Assembly (NCBI GenBank): GCA_033977485.1
Contig: CM066983.1
Location: 60,445,010-60,509,009, forward strand
Direction: 5' to 3'
DNA length: 64,000 nucleotides
DNA from: Hydrangea macrophylla
Taxonomy: Eukaryota; Streptophyta; Magnoliopsida; Cornales; Hydrangeaceae
In this document: positions 1 through 11,715 of the stretch, one piece after another
Position numbering within the stretch: position 1 is the first letter of the stretch
Layout: every line of letters begins with the position of its first letter
Program-made: the position numbers and the translations under genes
Notes under the pieces: model-generated
Databases searched by the model: none
What the model was told of the DNA's origin: nothing
The model's input: the letters and a program-made list of their open reading frames with translations, nothing else

Positions 1-450
1 GATCTCTTCATACATGCTTCCCATCTCCGTGGGTCACTTCCTTATGATCGCGTGGAGATTCATAGCTTGTTTCAGTCTGCCGATGCGTGGCTTGGTTGGC
101 TGCAGGGCCTTTCTTCTAGTGACATCTACTGGGTTTGTCCGTCGTGGATCCATCGCTCTATTGCTGTACGCCTCCCGGGGCGACCTGGCATCTGGCTGCC
201 GGGTTTGCACGTTACGACTTTCTACATTCCTGACCGAGTCATCCGTCAGTTCGGACTTTTGCAAGATGTCACTGAATCTGTGACCGCTGATTTCACCAGG
301 GGGTTCCCTTTGCGTCCTTCTATTGCGAAGGCTTTCATGGAGGCTTGGCCCAATAGAATGGCTGCTCCGTTCCCAAGGATTCCTGCTCTGACTGTGCCTA
401 CTACTGAGTATCTTCTAGAGATCCAAACCTTGGCTGCGAGGCGAGCCTGA
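1..450 (+). CDS. Antisense ORF of Tat element, 5' partial (plant mobile/DUF7745-like)
   Basis: The frame is open from base 1 to the TGA at 448-450, so the N-terminus lies left of the window. The visible 149 residues include a WLGWLQGL segment, VCPSWIHRS, and IPDRVIRQFGLLQD followed by an RPSIAKAFMEAWPNRM tail. From memory these resemble the C-terminal part of plant-mobile-domain/DUF7745 proteins found in plant transposons. The ORF lies downstream of pol on the opposite strand, the position at which some Tat-lineage elements (Grande/RIRE2-like) carry an extra antisense ORF. Its role is unknown. No interruption is visible in the part seen. The domain call is from pattern only. Confidence 0.55.
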   Translation, partial: DLFIHASHLRGSLPYDRVEIHSLFQSADAWLGWLQGLSSSDIYWVCPSWIHRSIAVRLPGRPGIWLPGLHVTTFYIPDRVIRQFGLLQDVTESVTADFTRGFPLRPSIAKAFMEAWPNRMAAPFPRIPALTVPTTEYLLEIQTLAARRA

Positions 451-975
451 CAGACATATGCATAATAGAGTAGACGAAAACAGGGAAAATGGCTGACATT
501 TTACGAAACTCTTCTGACAGACCCTGCCCACCCTTTGTTTGCGCTCTTGAATGTGATTTTTCTTATTTTTCCTTTTCAAGAAGTGTTGTCATGCTAAATC
601 TAAAGTGTCCACCCTTTCGATTAATCTTTTATGAAGAATTATCCTTTTAATGTCTTAACTTGGCTCTTTACTTTGCTTCTTTGCTTTAAACTTTAATCCT
701 TCTATGAATTCTCATTTGCCTTTTTATAGTACTTATCTCGATAGCCAGATGATCCAAGGAAGGGTTTTGTATCTGGGTTCTTCGGCTTAGCAAACGAAGT
801 TTGCCCCTGGTTTATGGCTTTGAAGCGGCTTTGGGCAAACGCTAGTTTGCCCCTAGTTTAGCACCGTTTTTTTTTTTTTTTAAATGACCGAACCAAGTTG
901 GTTGCCTACGTATCCCCTAGCGGGAATCAGGTCAAGCGTAGTTCATCAAGGTAGGAGGCTTCGAAAGAAATGGTT
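451..975. other. Non-coding 3' internal region of Tat element
   Basis: Between the antisense ORF stop and the end of the integrase frame. AT-rich, with a T-run near 868-883 and a segment near 886-945 (ACCGAACCAAGTTGG to GGAATCAGGTCAAGCG) of a kind common in plant Tat-type 3' regions. I see no gene in it. Confidence 0.5.
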
Positions 976-2600
976 TCAAGCAAAGCATTTCTTGAGGCGA
1001 TCGAGGTTAATTGGCTGTTTAAATTCAACCCCGTCCAGGTCCATGAGATAGGCCGCCCCTCCGGAAAGGAGGGTCTTAATGATGTACGGCCCAACCCAGT
1101 TGGGCTTGAATTTTCCTCTGGGGTCATAAATAGGCACCTTCAGTTCTTTGAGGACCAGGTCACCCTCAGCAAGCTTCCTTGGGCGGACCTTTTTGTTGAA
1201 AGCACGAGCTATTCTCTTCTAGTACCCCCGAGTATGGTTTATCGCGGTCAGCCTCTTTTCATCGAGCAGCATCAATTCCTCATACCTTCCCTGTATCCAT
1301 TCTGATTCTGTCACTTCACATTCTGTTAAGACTCTGAGAGAGGGTATTTCCACCTCGACTGGAAGGACTGCTTCCATTCCGTAGACCAGCGAGTATGGCG
1401 TAGCACCCGTTGAAGTCCTTACTGACGTCCGATACCCCCATAAAGCAAATGGAAGCTTCTCATGCCAATCCTTATACGTATCTGTCGTCTTCCCCAAGAT
1501 TGCTTTAACATTCTTATTCGCTGCCTCTACTGCTCCATTCGTCTGGGGCCTATACGGGGATGACTGATGGCGAGTGATCTTATACTTTTCTAAGAGCGGG
1601 ATGACTTCCCCCTGGAAATGACTGCCATGATCAGAGATAAACTCGTTCGGGACTCCATATCTGCAGATTATGTTCTTCTCAATGAAACTCACCACATCTT
1701 TGGCTTTCAAAGTCGCATATGAGGCCGCTTCTACCCATTTTGTAAAATAATCGATTGCCACGATTATATATCGGTGTCCATTGGAAGCCTTTGGAACTAT
1801 CTCACCGATGATATCAATCCCCCAGACCGAAAATGGCCAAGGGGTGGTCATGCTATAGAGCTGCGACGGTGCGGTGTGCATCAAATTTGCATGAATCTGA
1901 CACTTGTGACACCTTCTAACATATTCACAACAGTTTTTGTCCAAGGTCGTCCAATAGTACCCTTGTCGAATGATCTTCTTCGCCAGCATGTGCCCGTTCA
2001 TGTGGGGCCCGCATACTCCCTCATGTATTTCCTCCATCATTCTCTTAGCTTCCCTTCCATATAAACACTCCAAATTATACCCGGTGTAGGACTTCTTCCA
2101 CAGTTTATCCGCGCAGATCACAAATTGAGCAGCAAATCGTCGTATCGCCTTCTTGTCCTTTTCTGAGGCTCCTTCGGGGTATTCTCCTTCTTTAATAAAC
2201 TTCCACACGTCCACATACCAAGGCACTTCATCTTCTCTCTCTATGGCTGCGATCATTTCGAATGACGGTTGATTCCTTACTTCTATTGACAGCGGGATCA
2301 TGGCAATTTTGGAAGGGATTTGGATCATCGAGGCTAAGGTAGCCAAAGAGTCGGCTAGTTGGTTTTCTTCACGAGGGAGGTAGTAGAAGGAAATATTTCG
2401 GAATTGCGCTTTCAGGCTTTCCAGATAGTCATGGTAAGGTCTCAATTTCTCATGTTTTACCCTCCAATCTCCTCGGACCTGGGATATGATCAAGTTGGAA
2501 TCTCCGAAGACATCAATCCGCCCGACTTTCAAAGCCAAGGCCGCTTCCATCCCAATTATGCATGCTTCGTATTCTGCGGTATTGTTGGTTGAATGGGGTG
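976..2600 (-). pseudogene. Tat pol: end of RNase H plus integrase
   Basis: This frame begins after a frameshift at about 2590-2605 inside RNase H and carries the second half of that domain (FGDSN near residue 17 and LADSLA near 67 of the 443-residue open stretch). It then holds an integrase: zinc-binding H183, H187, C214, C217; catalytic core D246 (WGIDIIGE), D307 (SDHGSHF), E342 (NGAVEAAN). A TAG at 1219-1221 interrupts it. The same frame then stays open to a TGA at 976-978 and encodes a GPY-like C-terminal module (NWVGPYIIKTLL). Integrase inserts the cDNA copy into chromosomes. Catalytic residues survive but the frame is broken. Confidence 0.85.
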
Positions 2601-5600
2601 GGGACTCCGTCTGGTGCTACGAGAATGATTCCAACTCCGTAACCTAACTGGTTGGCTGCTCCATCAAAGTACATTTTCCACAACTCCTCCTTGACCTCCA
2701 TTATTCCTTCATCTGGGAACTTGAAGTCTCCCTTGTCCTCAGATTCTACAGCGAGGTCGGCTAAAAACTCGGCGACAGCCCTTCCTTTTATGGACTTGGC
2801 GGTGACATATCTGATGTCGAACTCAGCCAGCATCATGGTCCAACGGGAAATCCTACTGGTCAAGACGGGTTTTTCGAACAGGTATTTTAATGGGTCCATA
2901 CGGGATATCAGGATTACAGGGAAGGCTAGCATGTAGTGGAGGAGACGACGGGTACACCAAACCAAGGCCCAATAGGCCTTTTCCAAGGGTGAATACTTTA
3001 ACTCATATCCTACCATTCTCTTGCTTAAGTAGTAAATGGCCTTCTCCACGTGCCCTTCTTCTCCTTCTTGGGCCAGCATACATCCCATTGAATCTTCGGA
3101 TACAGAGAGATAAAGTAACAAAGGTCTCCCAGGCGAAGGTGGCGACAAGACAGGTGGGTTCTGGAGGTAGGTTTTGATTTTTTCGAAGGCTTGTTGACAC
3201 GGGGTGTCCCAATTGAATCTCTCTCCCTTCCTGAGTAGCTTGAACAGCGGGTCGCAGGTCATGGTGAGCTTTGAGATGAAACGACTTATAAATTGTATTC
3301 TACCCAGGAACCCTCTCAGTTCTTTCTCATTTTTCGGTGGGTTCATCTCGGTTAAGGCCTTTATTTTGGTAGGGTCCACTTCTATTCCCCTTTGGGTAAT
3401 GAGAAATCCTAACAGTTTGCCAGTAGTGACTCCGAATGTGCATTTCTGCGGGTTCAGCCTCATCTTGAACTCCCTCAATCTCCCAAAGAACTTTCTCAAA
3501 GCCTCTAGGTGCCCTCTCCTCTCCTTGGATTTCACAATCATATCGTCCACATACACCTCTACCTCTTTGTGGATCATGTCGTGCAGTAAAGTGGTGGCAG
3601 CCCTTTGGTAGGTTGTGCCTGCATTCTTGAGTCCAAATGGCATGACCCTATAGCAATATGTCCCCCATGGAGTGATGAACGTGGTTTTCTCTCTATCCTC
3701 GGGAGCCATGAGGATTTGATTGTACCCGGAGAACCCATCCATGAAAGATAGAAGTTCATGTCCCGCAGTGTTATCAACCAACACGTCGATGTGGGGTAAT
3801 GGGAAATCGTCTTTAGGGCTTGCTTTGTTCAAATCCCGAAAATCCACGCAAACCCTAACACGACCATCCTTCTTTGGGACAGGCACAATGTTGGCAATCC
3901 ACTCGGGATACTCGGTGACCATCAAGAATCCAGCTCTTAATTGCTTTTCAACCTCCTCTTTTACTTTGAGTGCCCATTCTGGCCTCATTCGCCTCAATTT
4001 TTGTTTTATGGGCTTTGAATTGGGAAAGAGGGGGATGTGGTGTTGGACTATTTTTGGATCGATACCTGGCATATCATTGTAAGACCATGCAAAAACATCT
4101 TTGAATTCATTTAATAGACTGATTAGTTCTTTGCTTTCTTTATTGCTAAGTGTAGAGCCGATGAAGACATTTTGAGGATTGTTCTCATTTCCAAGATTAA
4201 TTGTTAGGGTGTCCTCAATGATTTTACATGCAGATTCTTTTTCTTTTTCAATTAGTTTTTGCAGTTCAATAGGTATTTCATGATCATCACATTCATCACA
4301 TTCATTAAGCGCGTTCGAGTAGGCAGAATCAGTCATACTTTCATTGATTTTCTTTGGAGTGATTACAATAGACATAGAAATTGAAAGACGCCTCATTTGG
4401 GCCATTACAGACTCTGGGTGTGGGGGGAACCTATCACTAGACTCAAAAATCCACTCCTTCTTGTGCTCTCCTCCCAGGCCAGTAATAAAGCATTCTTCCG
4501 GACCTCCTGTCTTGGTGATTTTCTTCATCTCTTCTTCCTCAGCCTTCCCTTCCTCACTTTCTTCACTTTCGGCAGCTTCCTCCACTATGCCCTCGATGTA
4601 TTCACCTTTGGTCTTTTCGGGATCCTCCTTCACGACCTCTGTGCTCCCTTCGCTTAACAGATTTTTCATGGCAGAACCGTCTAGCGTACCAATCCAGTCC
4701 TTGGCAGCAACAGACTTTTCAGGCATTTGTAAAAATGGGTCTTTGTACCTAGAAAATTCATGGGAGAAGAAGATCTCAAACCCCGGCTTCATGCACTTGT
4801 CTTTTCGGTCCATCCATGGTTCTGGGAAACCACAGAAGAGGAAATCCTCTCCTTCCTTCACGAAATACCCATTGAGAGTCTTTAAGTAAGGGTCTAGTGG
4901 CGTATTGACGTCCTTCTTCTTTGCTCTCAGCTCCTTCTTCGTTGGCTGATACCCTAGACCGTGAGTGTGAGTCTGAGTAGGGATTCTTGGAGCCTCTGGC
5001 AAGCCCTGAAGATTCTTCCCCAGTCCCAATCCTGGAAAGAAACCCATTTTCTTCATGATTCCCGCGACCACTGGACTAGCGTACTGATCAAAATGGGGCA
5101 GTGGAAACTCTTTCAGCTTTTCCTCTTCTATCATGCTGATGAGCTCGAATCCTCCCATCTTCGCTTCTTCTTCTTGCAGTTGTAATTCTAGGACCGGTGC
5201 ACTTGACGACGCTTCGGATGAACGAACCCAACTGTCTCCGAGGATATCACAGACTTTGTTTTCCCAGACATACTTAACCTTTTGATGGATCGTCGATGGT
5301 ATAGCGCCCAAACTGTCTAACCAAGGTCTTCCCAGCAGCAAATTGAAAGAAGCGGGGATATCGATGATTTGGAACTCAGCTTCTTTGTTCATCGGCCCGA
5401 TAGCGAGATTAAGAAAGATAATGTCCATGATTGCCCTTTGGGTGTTGTCATATGCCCGGACTTTCTGTTGAGACGGCACGAAGGAAGATTCATCTAAGCC
5501 CATCCGCTTGGCTGTGCGGAAGGGACATACATTAAGAGCAGACCCGTTGTCAACAAGACAAGCGGGCACGGTGTTCCCCAAACATTCAACGGTGATATAC

Positions 5601-6544
5601 AGCGGCTTGTTGAGCGTAGGCCCTCCCGGAGGTAAGTCACTTGATGAAAAGGTGATAGCCGAAGTTGGAATCTTGCCGATCAATCCTATGAGGTCTTCCG
5701 GGGTGGTGTCGATAGACACGTCAGCTTGATTCAGAGCGTCTAGGACCGCCTTCCTATGGCGTTTGGAGGCAATCAGCAACCCCCAGACAGTGATGTTAGC
5801 CTGAGTCTTCTTCATTTGCTTTAGGACCCGATCCTCTTCTTCTTCCTCGTTCATTTTTCCTTTCCCTTTCTCCAACTCCCTCCCCGGGTGATCTTCCTCT
5901 AATTCATGCGGCTTGAAGTGCCTACTAGATCGAGTCAAATGGTCGATTTCTTCTTTTGCCCAAATATTGTCGGCTTCTGAAATGGTCTTTGAGTCCTCTC
6001 TTGCCTCTTCGTCGCTTTGATACCATAGATCATCCTCCCCTACCCGGCCTATGTTCCGATCATTGCTTTCTTGGACCCACCAATCCGACTGCCTCGTCAC
6101 TTTGTTTTCCCATATCCCTGGCTGGCTTCCAAGCATGCAGATCCCTGAATTTTCTGGCAACTGATAGAACTTCTTTGGCTCTCCGACCTTTGTGATTAGC
6201 TTGGACGGATCGAATGCCGCTTCTTCTACCCCTAAGAAATAAAGACCCCGCGGCGGTGGCACAGCACGATGGTTCGGCAGAGGATTCTTGGTGACGTTGG
6301 GGGCTTTGACAGGTGGCTCGGATATCACTTTGTTGTCAATGAGGTCCTGGATTTCGTGCCTTAATCTCATGCACCGATCCGTCGAGTGGCCCTTTTGTTG
6401 ATGATACTTGCAGTAGAGATCTCCCTTGAAGTGTGGTGGGAGTGGACTCGGCGGGGGTCGAGGTTCTAGCTGACGGAGATGCCCTTTCGCTAACAGCCTA
6501 TCGAGGGCGGTTGATAGTGACACTCCCAAATCCAAAAACTTCAT
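2513..6544 (-). pseudogene. Tat gag C-term, protease, G-patch, reverse transcriptase, RNase H
   Basis: A 1343-residue open stretch. In order: a CX2HX4HX4C zinc knuckle (C45, H48, H53, C58); an aspartic protease with active-site D332 in LVDNGSALN; a G-patch-like segment at about 490-530 (GIMKKMGFFPGLGLGKN); a long acidic linker; reverse transcriptase with YVDD at 998-1001; and the start of RNase H with D1294 (MYFDGAA). The frame is lost after VPTPF, where the continuation (NTAEYEA, GMEAALAL) is in another frame. Upstream the same frame is open to a TAG at 6692-6694 and then into gag, so gag and pol were one polyprotein. These enzymes would process the polyprotein and copy RNA to DNA in virus-like particles. 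Confidence 0.9.
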
Positions 6545-7590
6545 CAGTGGTTTGTCCTCTCCTCCTCTTGGATGGTTTCTGGTGATATCGAACTTTCTCT
6601 CAGGCTCGCTAAGTGCATTGACATCGGTGGGGCCAGAGTGACCCCCCGAGTGCCCTCCATTTGATCCATAACTGGGCCTCCGATATCGGTTCTATGGCTC
6701 CTCCTTTTTGATTGTTCCTTCTTGAATTGCATCTTCGATTCTCGTCCCTACATCGAATACCTCAGCAAAGGTGTTGATCGACTGAAATCTCATCTTTTCC
6801 TGGTAAACTGGCTGCAGATTTTTCATTAGCATTCGGATCTGGTCTTTCTCAGGCGGCCTTTGTACCATTTAGTTGCCTTTCCTCTCCATCGGCTCAAATA
6901 CTCGGCGAATGATTCTTTGTTCCCTTGCCTGGTCGTTTCCAAATCTCGGACAGTAACATCCAAATCCTGATTGTACTCGTATTGTGCCACAAACGCCTTA
7001 ATCACTTCTTCCCATACTCTGGTTTTGCTTGGCTCAAGTGTAAGGTACCATGACAGAGCAGCTCCTGTTAAGGTTTGTTGAAATAGGACAGCCATCATGG
7101 TAGTGCTCAGTCCACTAGGCTGAAAAGCTCCTATGCACATTCGGACATGACTGCGAGGATTTCCTGTGCCATCAAACTTATCGAAAACTGGCATTTTGAA
7201 ACCAGCCGGCAGCGTTTCGTGGACTCCGTCATACAATCCTTCCAGTTCCATCAAATAGGTATCCACTCCCTGAGCCTTGCGCATTACCCTTTCCAACTTT
7301 TCTATCTTCTCGGTCAACAGCTTCTCCTTCTCATCTTTCTCTCTGTCCCTGTTGGCTCTTAGTGCATCATTCCAATGTGCCTCTTGATCGTCGAACCAAT
7401 CTCCGTCTCCTCCTCCCAAAGCCGGATCTATAATAGGTGGAATTACATGCGGCGGCGGCCGGCGATTCAGCTCCTCTATCATTCCCATCATGCGGTTCAT
7501 GTTCTCGGCCTGTCTCCTCATCTGTTCCGCTTGCTGTTCGACTAGTACCCTTAATTCGGTCATCTCTTCGTTGTTTCTTTCTTCGGCCAT
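6545..7590 (-). pseudogene. Tat gag, N-terminal and middle part
   Basis: Starts at an ATG (7590-7588) giving MAEERNNEEMTELRVLVEQQ, a coiled-coil start, followed by a retrotrans_gag domain (KMPVFDKFDGTGNPRSHVRM ... FQQTLTGAALSWY ... SFAEYLSRWRGKA). A frameshift at about 6862-6878 moves the continuation (MVQRPPEKDQIRML) into the pol frame. That frame then meets a TAG at 6692-6694 before joining the 1343-residue stretch. Gag builds the particle that packages element RNA. Confidence 0.8.
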
Positions 7591-8717
7591 GTTAGCGTAT
7601 CCTCTCCTTACAAGTCTTGCCGTAGGATCCCTGAACCACGCTTGATTGGCTATTTTTGCTCCTACAGCAGATTTTAAGTTTTATTATTATTTCCTTTTTA
7701 CCTTTATTTCAGCAAAACTTTCATTTTGTATGTCATGCGGATGTAATGCATGTGTGCGTGTATGCCTACTCTATATGCCAAAGAAAGCGAAAAAATCTAA
7801 CCCTAACACATAAACACATAAGCACATAAAATCCTTACCCATGTCGAGTACAATGATTTCTCCATTCGTTGTGACCCCTTTTACCCCTTCGATGTCTGGA
7901 AATTTTAGGGTTTTCGAAATTCATTTGAAATGCATTTCTGATGAAATCTTTAGAAAACGATTTTCAAGAATTTTGGATCTAGCTTTTCAACAAGTGATTG
8001 GGTTGAAAATTTCTGTTTTTGAAAAGCATGAATTTTTTCGAAATCTTGATTTTGAAATCCCCCAAGTCCTTTGAAAGAGCGGTTTTGAATAAAGGCCGCG
8101 GAAATCTTATTCTTCGAAGGCTGATTTTAAAATTCTTAGGGTAGAAGGGTCATGTGATAAGATCATCATCGTACTTTTCATGGTTTTGGATACATACAAG
8201 GTCAATGATGCTTAGCTAACGTGATATAAGAAGTGTAATCTTATAATCAAGGTTCGGCATGTCCTCCAAATGTTGTGGAATATGAGGAGGAATTGCTAAA
8301 AGGTGATTAAAAGATTGTACGTCTTTTATCAAGCAAGTATCGTCATCATCTCAAGTAATCCCTTCCGGGCATACAAAACTTCCTAGCATATAATCCTAAT
8401 CAAGAGTTGATTTCCTAAGATTGAAAGGTTCTATAGAAACTATTATGCACAGGCTGGGTTTTGGTCAAATAAGGGACCCTTGACACACACCCGATAGGAT
8501 GCTTCATATACCAAATCATGATACGAGATCAAGGGTGATCACACAGTCCCATGATGACTTGACCGACCGGGTTGCCCCGAGCCTCCAAGGTCATAGTTCC
8601 GTGCAATCGACTGGCTGGACATGCAAGTGAAATGCAGCAGGCACACAAAGATTGATTAAATTCGATTAAAAGGATGTTTTTCAAGTCTAATCCTCAAGTG
8701 AACCCAAAATCAGAATT
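7591..8717 (-). other. 5' leader of Tat element
   Basis: Untranslated region between the primer site and gag. No ORF of note. AT-rich stretches with long runs resembling GAAATTTTAGGG. I see no other gene. Confidence 0.5.
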
Positions 8718-8766
8718 CTGGTCTGCGAAACCAGAGATTCTGGGTTCGATCCCCAGCAGAGTCGCC
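8718..8766 (-). promoter_or_regulatory. Primer binding site embedded in a 49-nt tRNA-Arg-like 3' half
   Basis: On the plus strand this reads like the 3' half of a tRNA. There is an anticodon stem CTGGT/ACCAG with loop CTGCGAA, a variable loop, a T arm CTGGG-TTCGATC-CCCAG and an acceptor strand CAGAGTC-G-CC. It closely resembles plant tRNA-Arg from memory. The usual PBS is only about 18 nt, but here similarity runs on through the T arm and anticodon arm. The final base of CCA is C rather than A. It lies four bases from the LTR at 8771, as a minus-strand PBS should. Confidence 0.75.
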
Positions 8767-8770
8767 CGAT

Positions 8771-11715
8771 TGTGGATATCGCAGGTTGACTTACCCACAG
8801 CTTTTCTTATTTAAAATCTTTTTCCAATTTTCAAATTCAAAAGAGTCGCCACTTAATTTTTTAAAAGGAAAATTAAGAAACCATTTTGAAAGGAAACTGA
8901 TCGTTTGCTAAACCAAAGATTAACTAGGTCCGGGGATTATGGAACGAGAGAGGAAGGAGCCCGTCGGACTAAAACACCCTCTCTCATCCTATCTTGCGAT
9001 AGGCCTCTACTCAACATCCTTTTAATCAAATTTATTAATCTAAACATGCCCTCAACTAATACATATATACATATACATCACAAAAAAACATGTCCAAAGG
9101 GTGTAAAATTGCAATTGACAAAATATCATTCAAAAGCCACGTAATTCAGGTAACAAGCGATATGATATGCAATAGGGAACAAGTGAACTTACCCGAGGTC
9201 CAACAGCGATAATAAACGTGCAATGCATGCGAATAAAAGAAAATCCTAAAAGAGTCTCTAATCACATATACACATAAGGCAAAACCTAATTCTAAGGTGT
9301 CGCACATTGAGTCGAAAAATCAATAAAAACAAGAAATTAAGATAAACTAAAGAGGAGCTCTAGAAATTGTACCTTAATAGCGCTACAAAACAAAGGGTTA
9401 GTCCACATGATATGCAAAATACAATGTTAAAAATGACAATCCTAAATTTCTAGCTTGCACCTATCTAATGTAATTAAATCCAAAGCAAATAAGTCTTAAT
9501 TACAAGTGTCGAATCATATAGATGAATATGTACATGGACAAGGGTAAACTATGAAATACTCTTAAACTCTGAATTCAAACTCAACTAATCATTATTAAAG
9601 CACGGTTTAAGCCCTAGACCATAGAAAAGTCATTTAGACCCTTGTTTACAAAGTAAGTCAAATGTATCATAAAAATCTCTGAAAATTGCAGAGAGCAGAT
9701 TAGAACTTAAAAGAAATAAAAAGCATATCTCCCATGGTTTGATCTTGATGATTTTTGGACTCAATATGCCTCTGTGAGTCTAGTTTTCAAATCAAAAAGA
9801 AAATCGAAGTTCCAACGGTCGGATCTCCGAGAATATGAAAAATACTAGACATCACTCAGCACTTTACAACCTTCTGTCCAGAATTCTTGCACGATTTATT
9901 AAAAATAGCAAAAAAATCCGAATTGCTTTGTTCTTTTTAGGGTGGCTTCCTAACACATTAATCTTCATAGAAAAAATTATTTGGGGTCACAAACACTTTA
10001 TTAGAACTCTGATTTAATTGTTTCAAAAGAGTGTCACTGTTCTGAAACTATTCTGAAATTCTGGGCAGATTGTATTTGTGTCCCAAAACTCATGATCAAA
10101 CCATGCTAAACATGAAACCACCTTAAAACAAAAATTACAGTGGTAGAATATTGTGTTATTGACACTTTCCCGTTGGTTTCACTTGATTTCAACGGTTAGA
10201 TTTCGAACTAAAAATCTTTGATCAAAAACAGTTTGTGGATTCACTGTTTTTACTTTGCTAGTTCAATTTTTATTTGGCAACTCCAACTATTAAACCATGA
10301 AATTGAGTTGAACCAAACCACTTCTCTTACCATTTGATGGCCATTAGAGACTATAAACCTTTATTCTTCATAAATTTCAAATGAAATATGGATAGACTTC
10401 ATGAAATCTATAAGATAAGGAATCTAAACCATGGAGATGGGTTTAGACTCAAAACTACATTCTCCTACCATTTGATGGTCATTGGAGAGGGAGACATAAC
10501 TATGACTCATGAGTCCTAAAGGAATATAAAAGGGATTCCTCAAGACATCAAGTTTAGAAGATCCAACTCATGAATATGGACTTGGATCCTCTTATGAAGT
10601 GGTAATCAAACTTTGACTCCTATGTGAAGCACAAGCCTCCATGGGATTCAAAAAATCATGCTCAAGAGATCAAAAGAGATATTGAAGATCTCCAAGACCT
10701 TCAAGAGAAAAAAATACACAAAGAAAGTGGAAGAAAGTAATATGGAAATAAAAGAAGCTCCTAAGTTTACTTGATAAACAAAGAAGATAGTGAAAGATTT
10801 TTAGGATTAGAGATTTTAAAAGAAGAAAGAATAGGCCAATAATCTATGGTTAGAGGATCACCTCCAAATTATCCTCAAAGTTTTCTTTTGTTTGAAGATC
10901 TTCCAAGCTCTTCTCTCTAATTCTCTAAACACTCTCTTTTCAAAAATGTTGGTGTAATGGAAGTATTTTTTTTGTATGTGACCTCTCTCCCAATGTGTTT
11001 CTTGCTGTTCTTCTTGGTCTCCCCTCTTTTAGGAAAATCCCTTCTCTTTTATAAGCAAAATTACCAGGTATTTTGGTGAATTTCGGAGCAAAAAACAGGT
11101 GTAATTCCCTCATTAGTTGGTACAATGTGTACTTTCTGAAATTATGCAGACTGCTGTCCAGCGCGGCAGTCCGTGACTGCCGCTGCGGCATTCATCAAAT
11201 GCCGTTGCGGCACTTTATGACTGCCGCGCGGCATTCATCAAATGCCGCGACAATTAATGGATTGCCGCATTTTTGTCAGTCTTACTTTATCAGTTTTTGT
11301 TCTTATTCGCATGCGCATACGTATTGCCTTGCAAAATACAGACTTTAAAAGCGAACGGCAGTCAGAAATCTGTGGCGGCATTTGGTGAGTGCCGGCACGG
11401 CACTCTGTGACTGCCGTGCGGCAGTCACTGAGTGCCGCGGCAGCCCGCCGTGTGCCGGTTTTGGCTAAAATTCCCCTTTTAGGTCTTTTCTCTTTTTGAA
11501 ACAAATTTTTTTTGAATATCTTTTCCAAAAGTTGTGTTTTATATCTGAATTCTCCTAAATATCTGGTATTTCCCTTTTTCTGTGAAATTTTATCGCGTTT
11601 TGGAGAACTTTCTGAAGAGCTTGGAATACTTTGAATTTTTCGGTCATTGTCATCATTGGACGTGGAGGTGACGCTCTCCTAAATTCGACGGCCGGTCAAA
11701 ATTGGGGTGTCTACA
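8771..11715 (-). repeat. 5' LTR of Tat element
   Basis: Begins TGTGGATATC beside the PBS and ends GGGGTGTCTACA. Read on the minus strand it starts TGTAGACACCCC, the typical start of Tat/Ogre LTRs. About 2.9 kb. It contains AAAGAGTCGCCACTT near its U5 end, as does the solo LTR at 35200-39134, so the two are related families. The second LTR of this element is outside the window, so the exact ends rest on motif recognition. Confidence 0.75.
11170..11460. repeat. Array of TGCCGC/GCGGCA palindromes in Tat LTR
   Basis: A GC-rich block in an AT-rich LTR. It holds repeated short dyads such as TGCCGC-T-GCGGCA, TGCCG-TTG-CGGCA, the perfect TGCCGCGCGGCA at 11222-11233, and ACTGCCG-TG-CGGCAGT. They are spaced by about 12-20 bases of phrases like TTCATCAAA and CACTTTATGA. 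On the minus strand this is the U3 side of the LTR. Confidence 0.8.

Larger units (their letters stand above)
1..11715 (-). mobile_element. Tat/Ogre-type Ty3/gypsy retrotransposon, 3' LTR outside window
   Basis: Minus-strand element read from its 5' LTR (8771-11715) through a primer site, leader, gag, protease, RT, RNase H and integrase to a plus-strand ORF at the window edge. The order PR-RT-RH-IN, a CX2HX4HX4C knuckle, the YVDD active site, a tRNA-Arg-like primer site and an antisense ORF behind pol point to the Tat lineage. Coding is broken by at least two frameshifts and two in-frame stops, so the copy is dead. It sits inside an Athila gag. The bases right of the LTR are GGAGG, but the matching left target duplication lies outside the window and cannot be checked. 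Confidence 0.85.

Noticed and set aside
8718..8766. A tRNA-Arg gene
   Set aside because: Only the 3' half is present and it abuts an LTR, so it is a primer site and not a tRNA gene.
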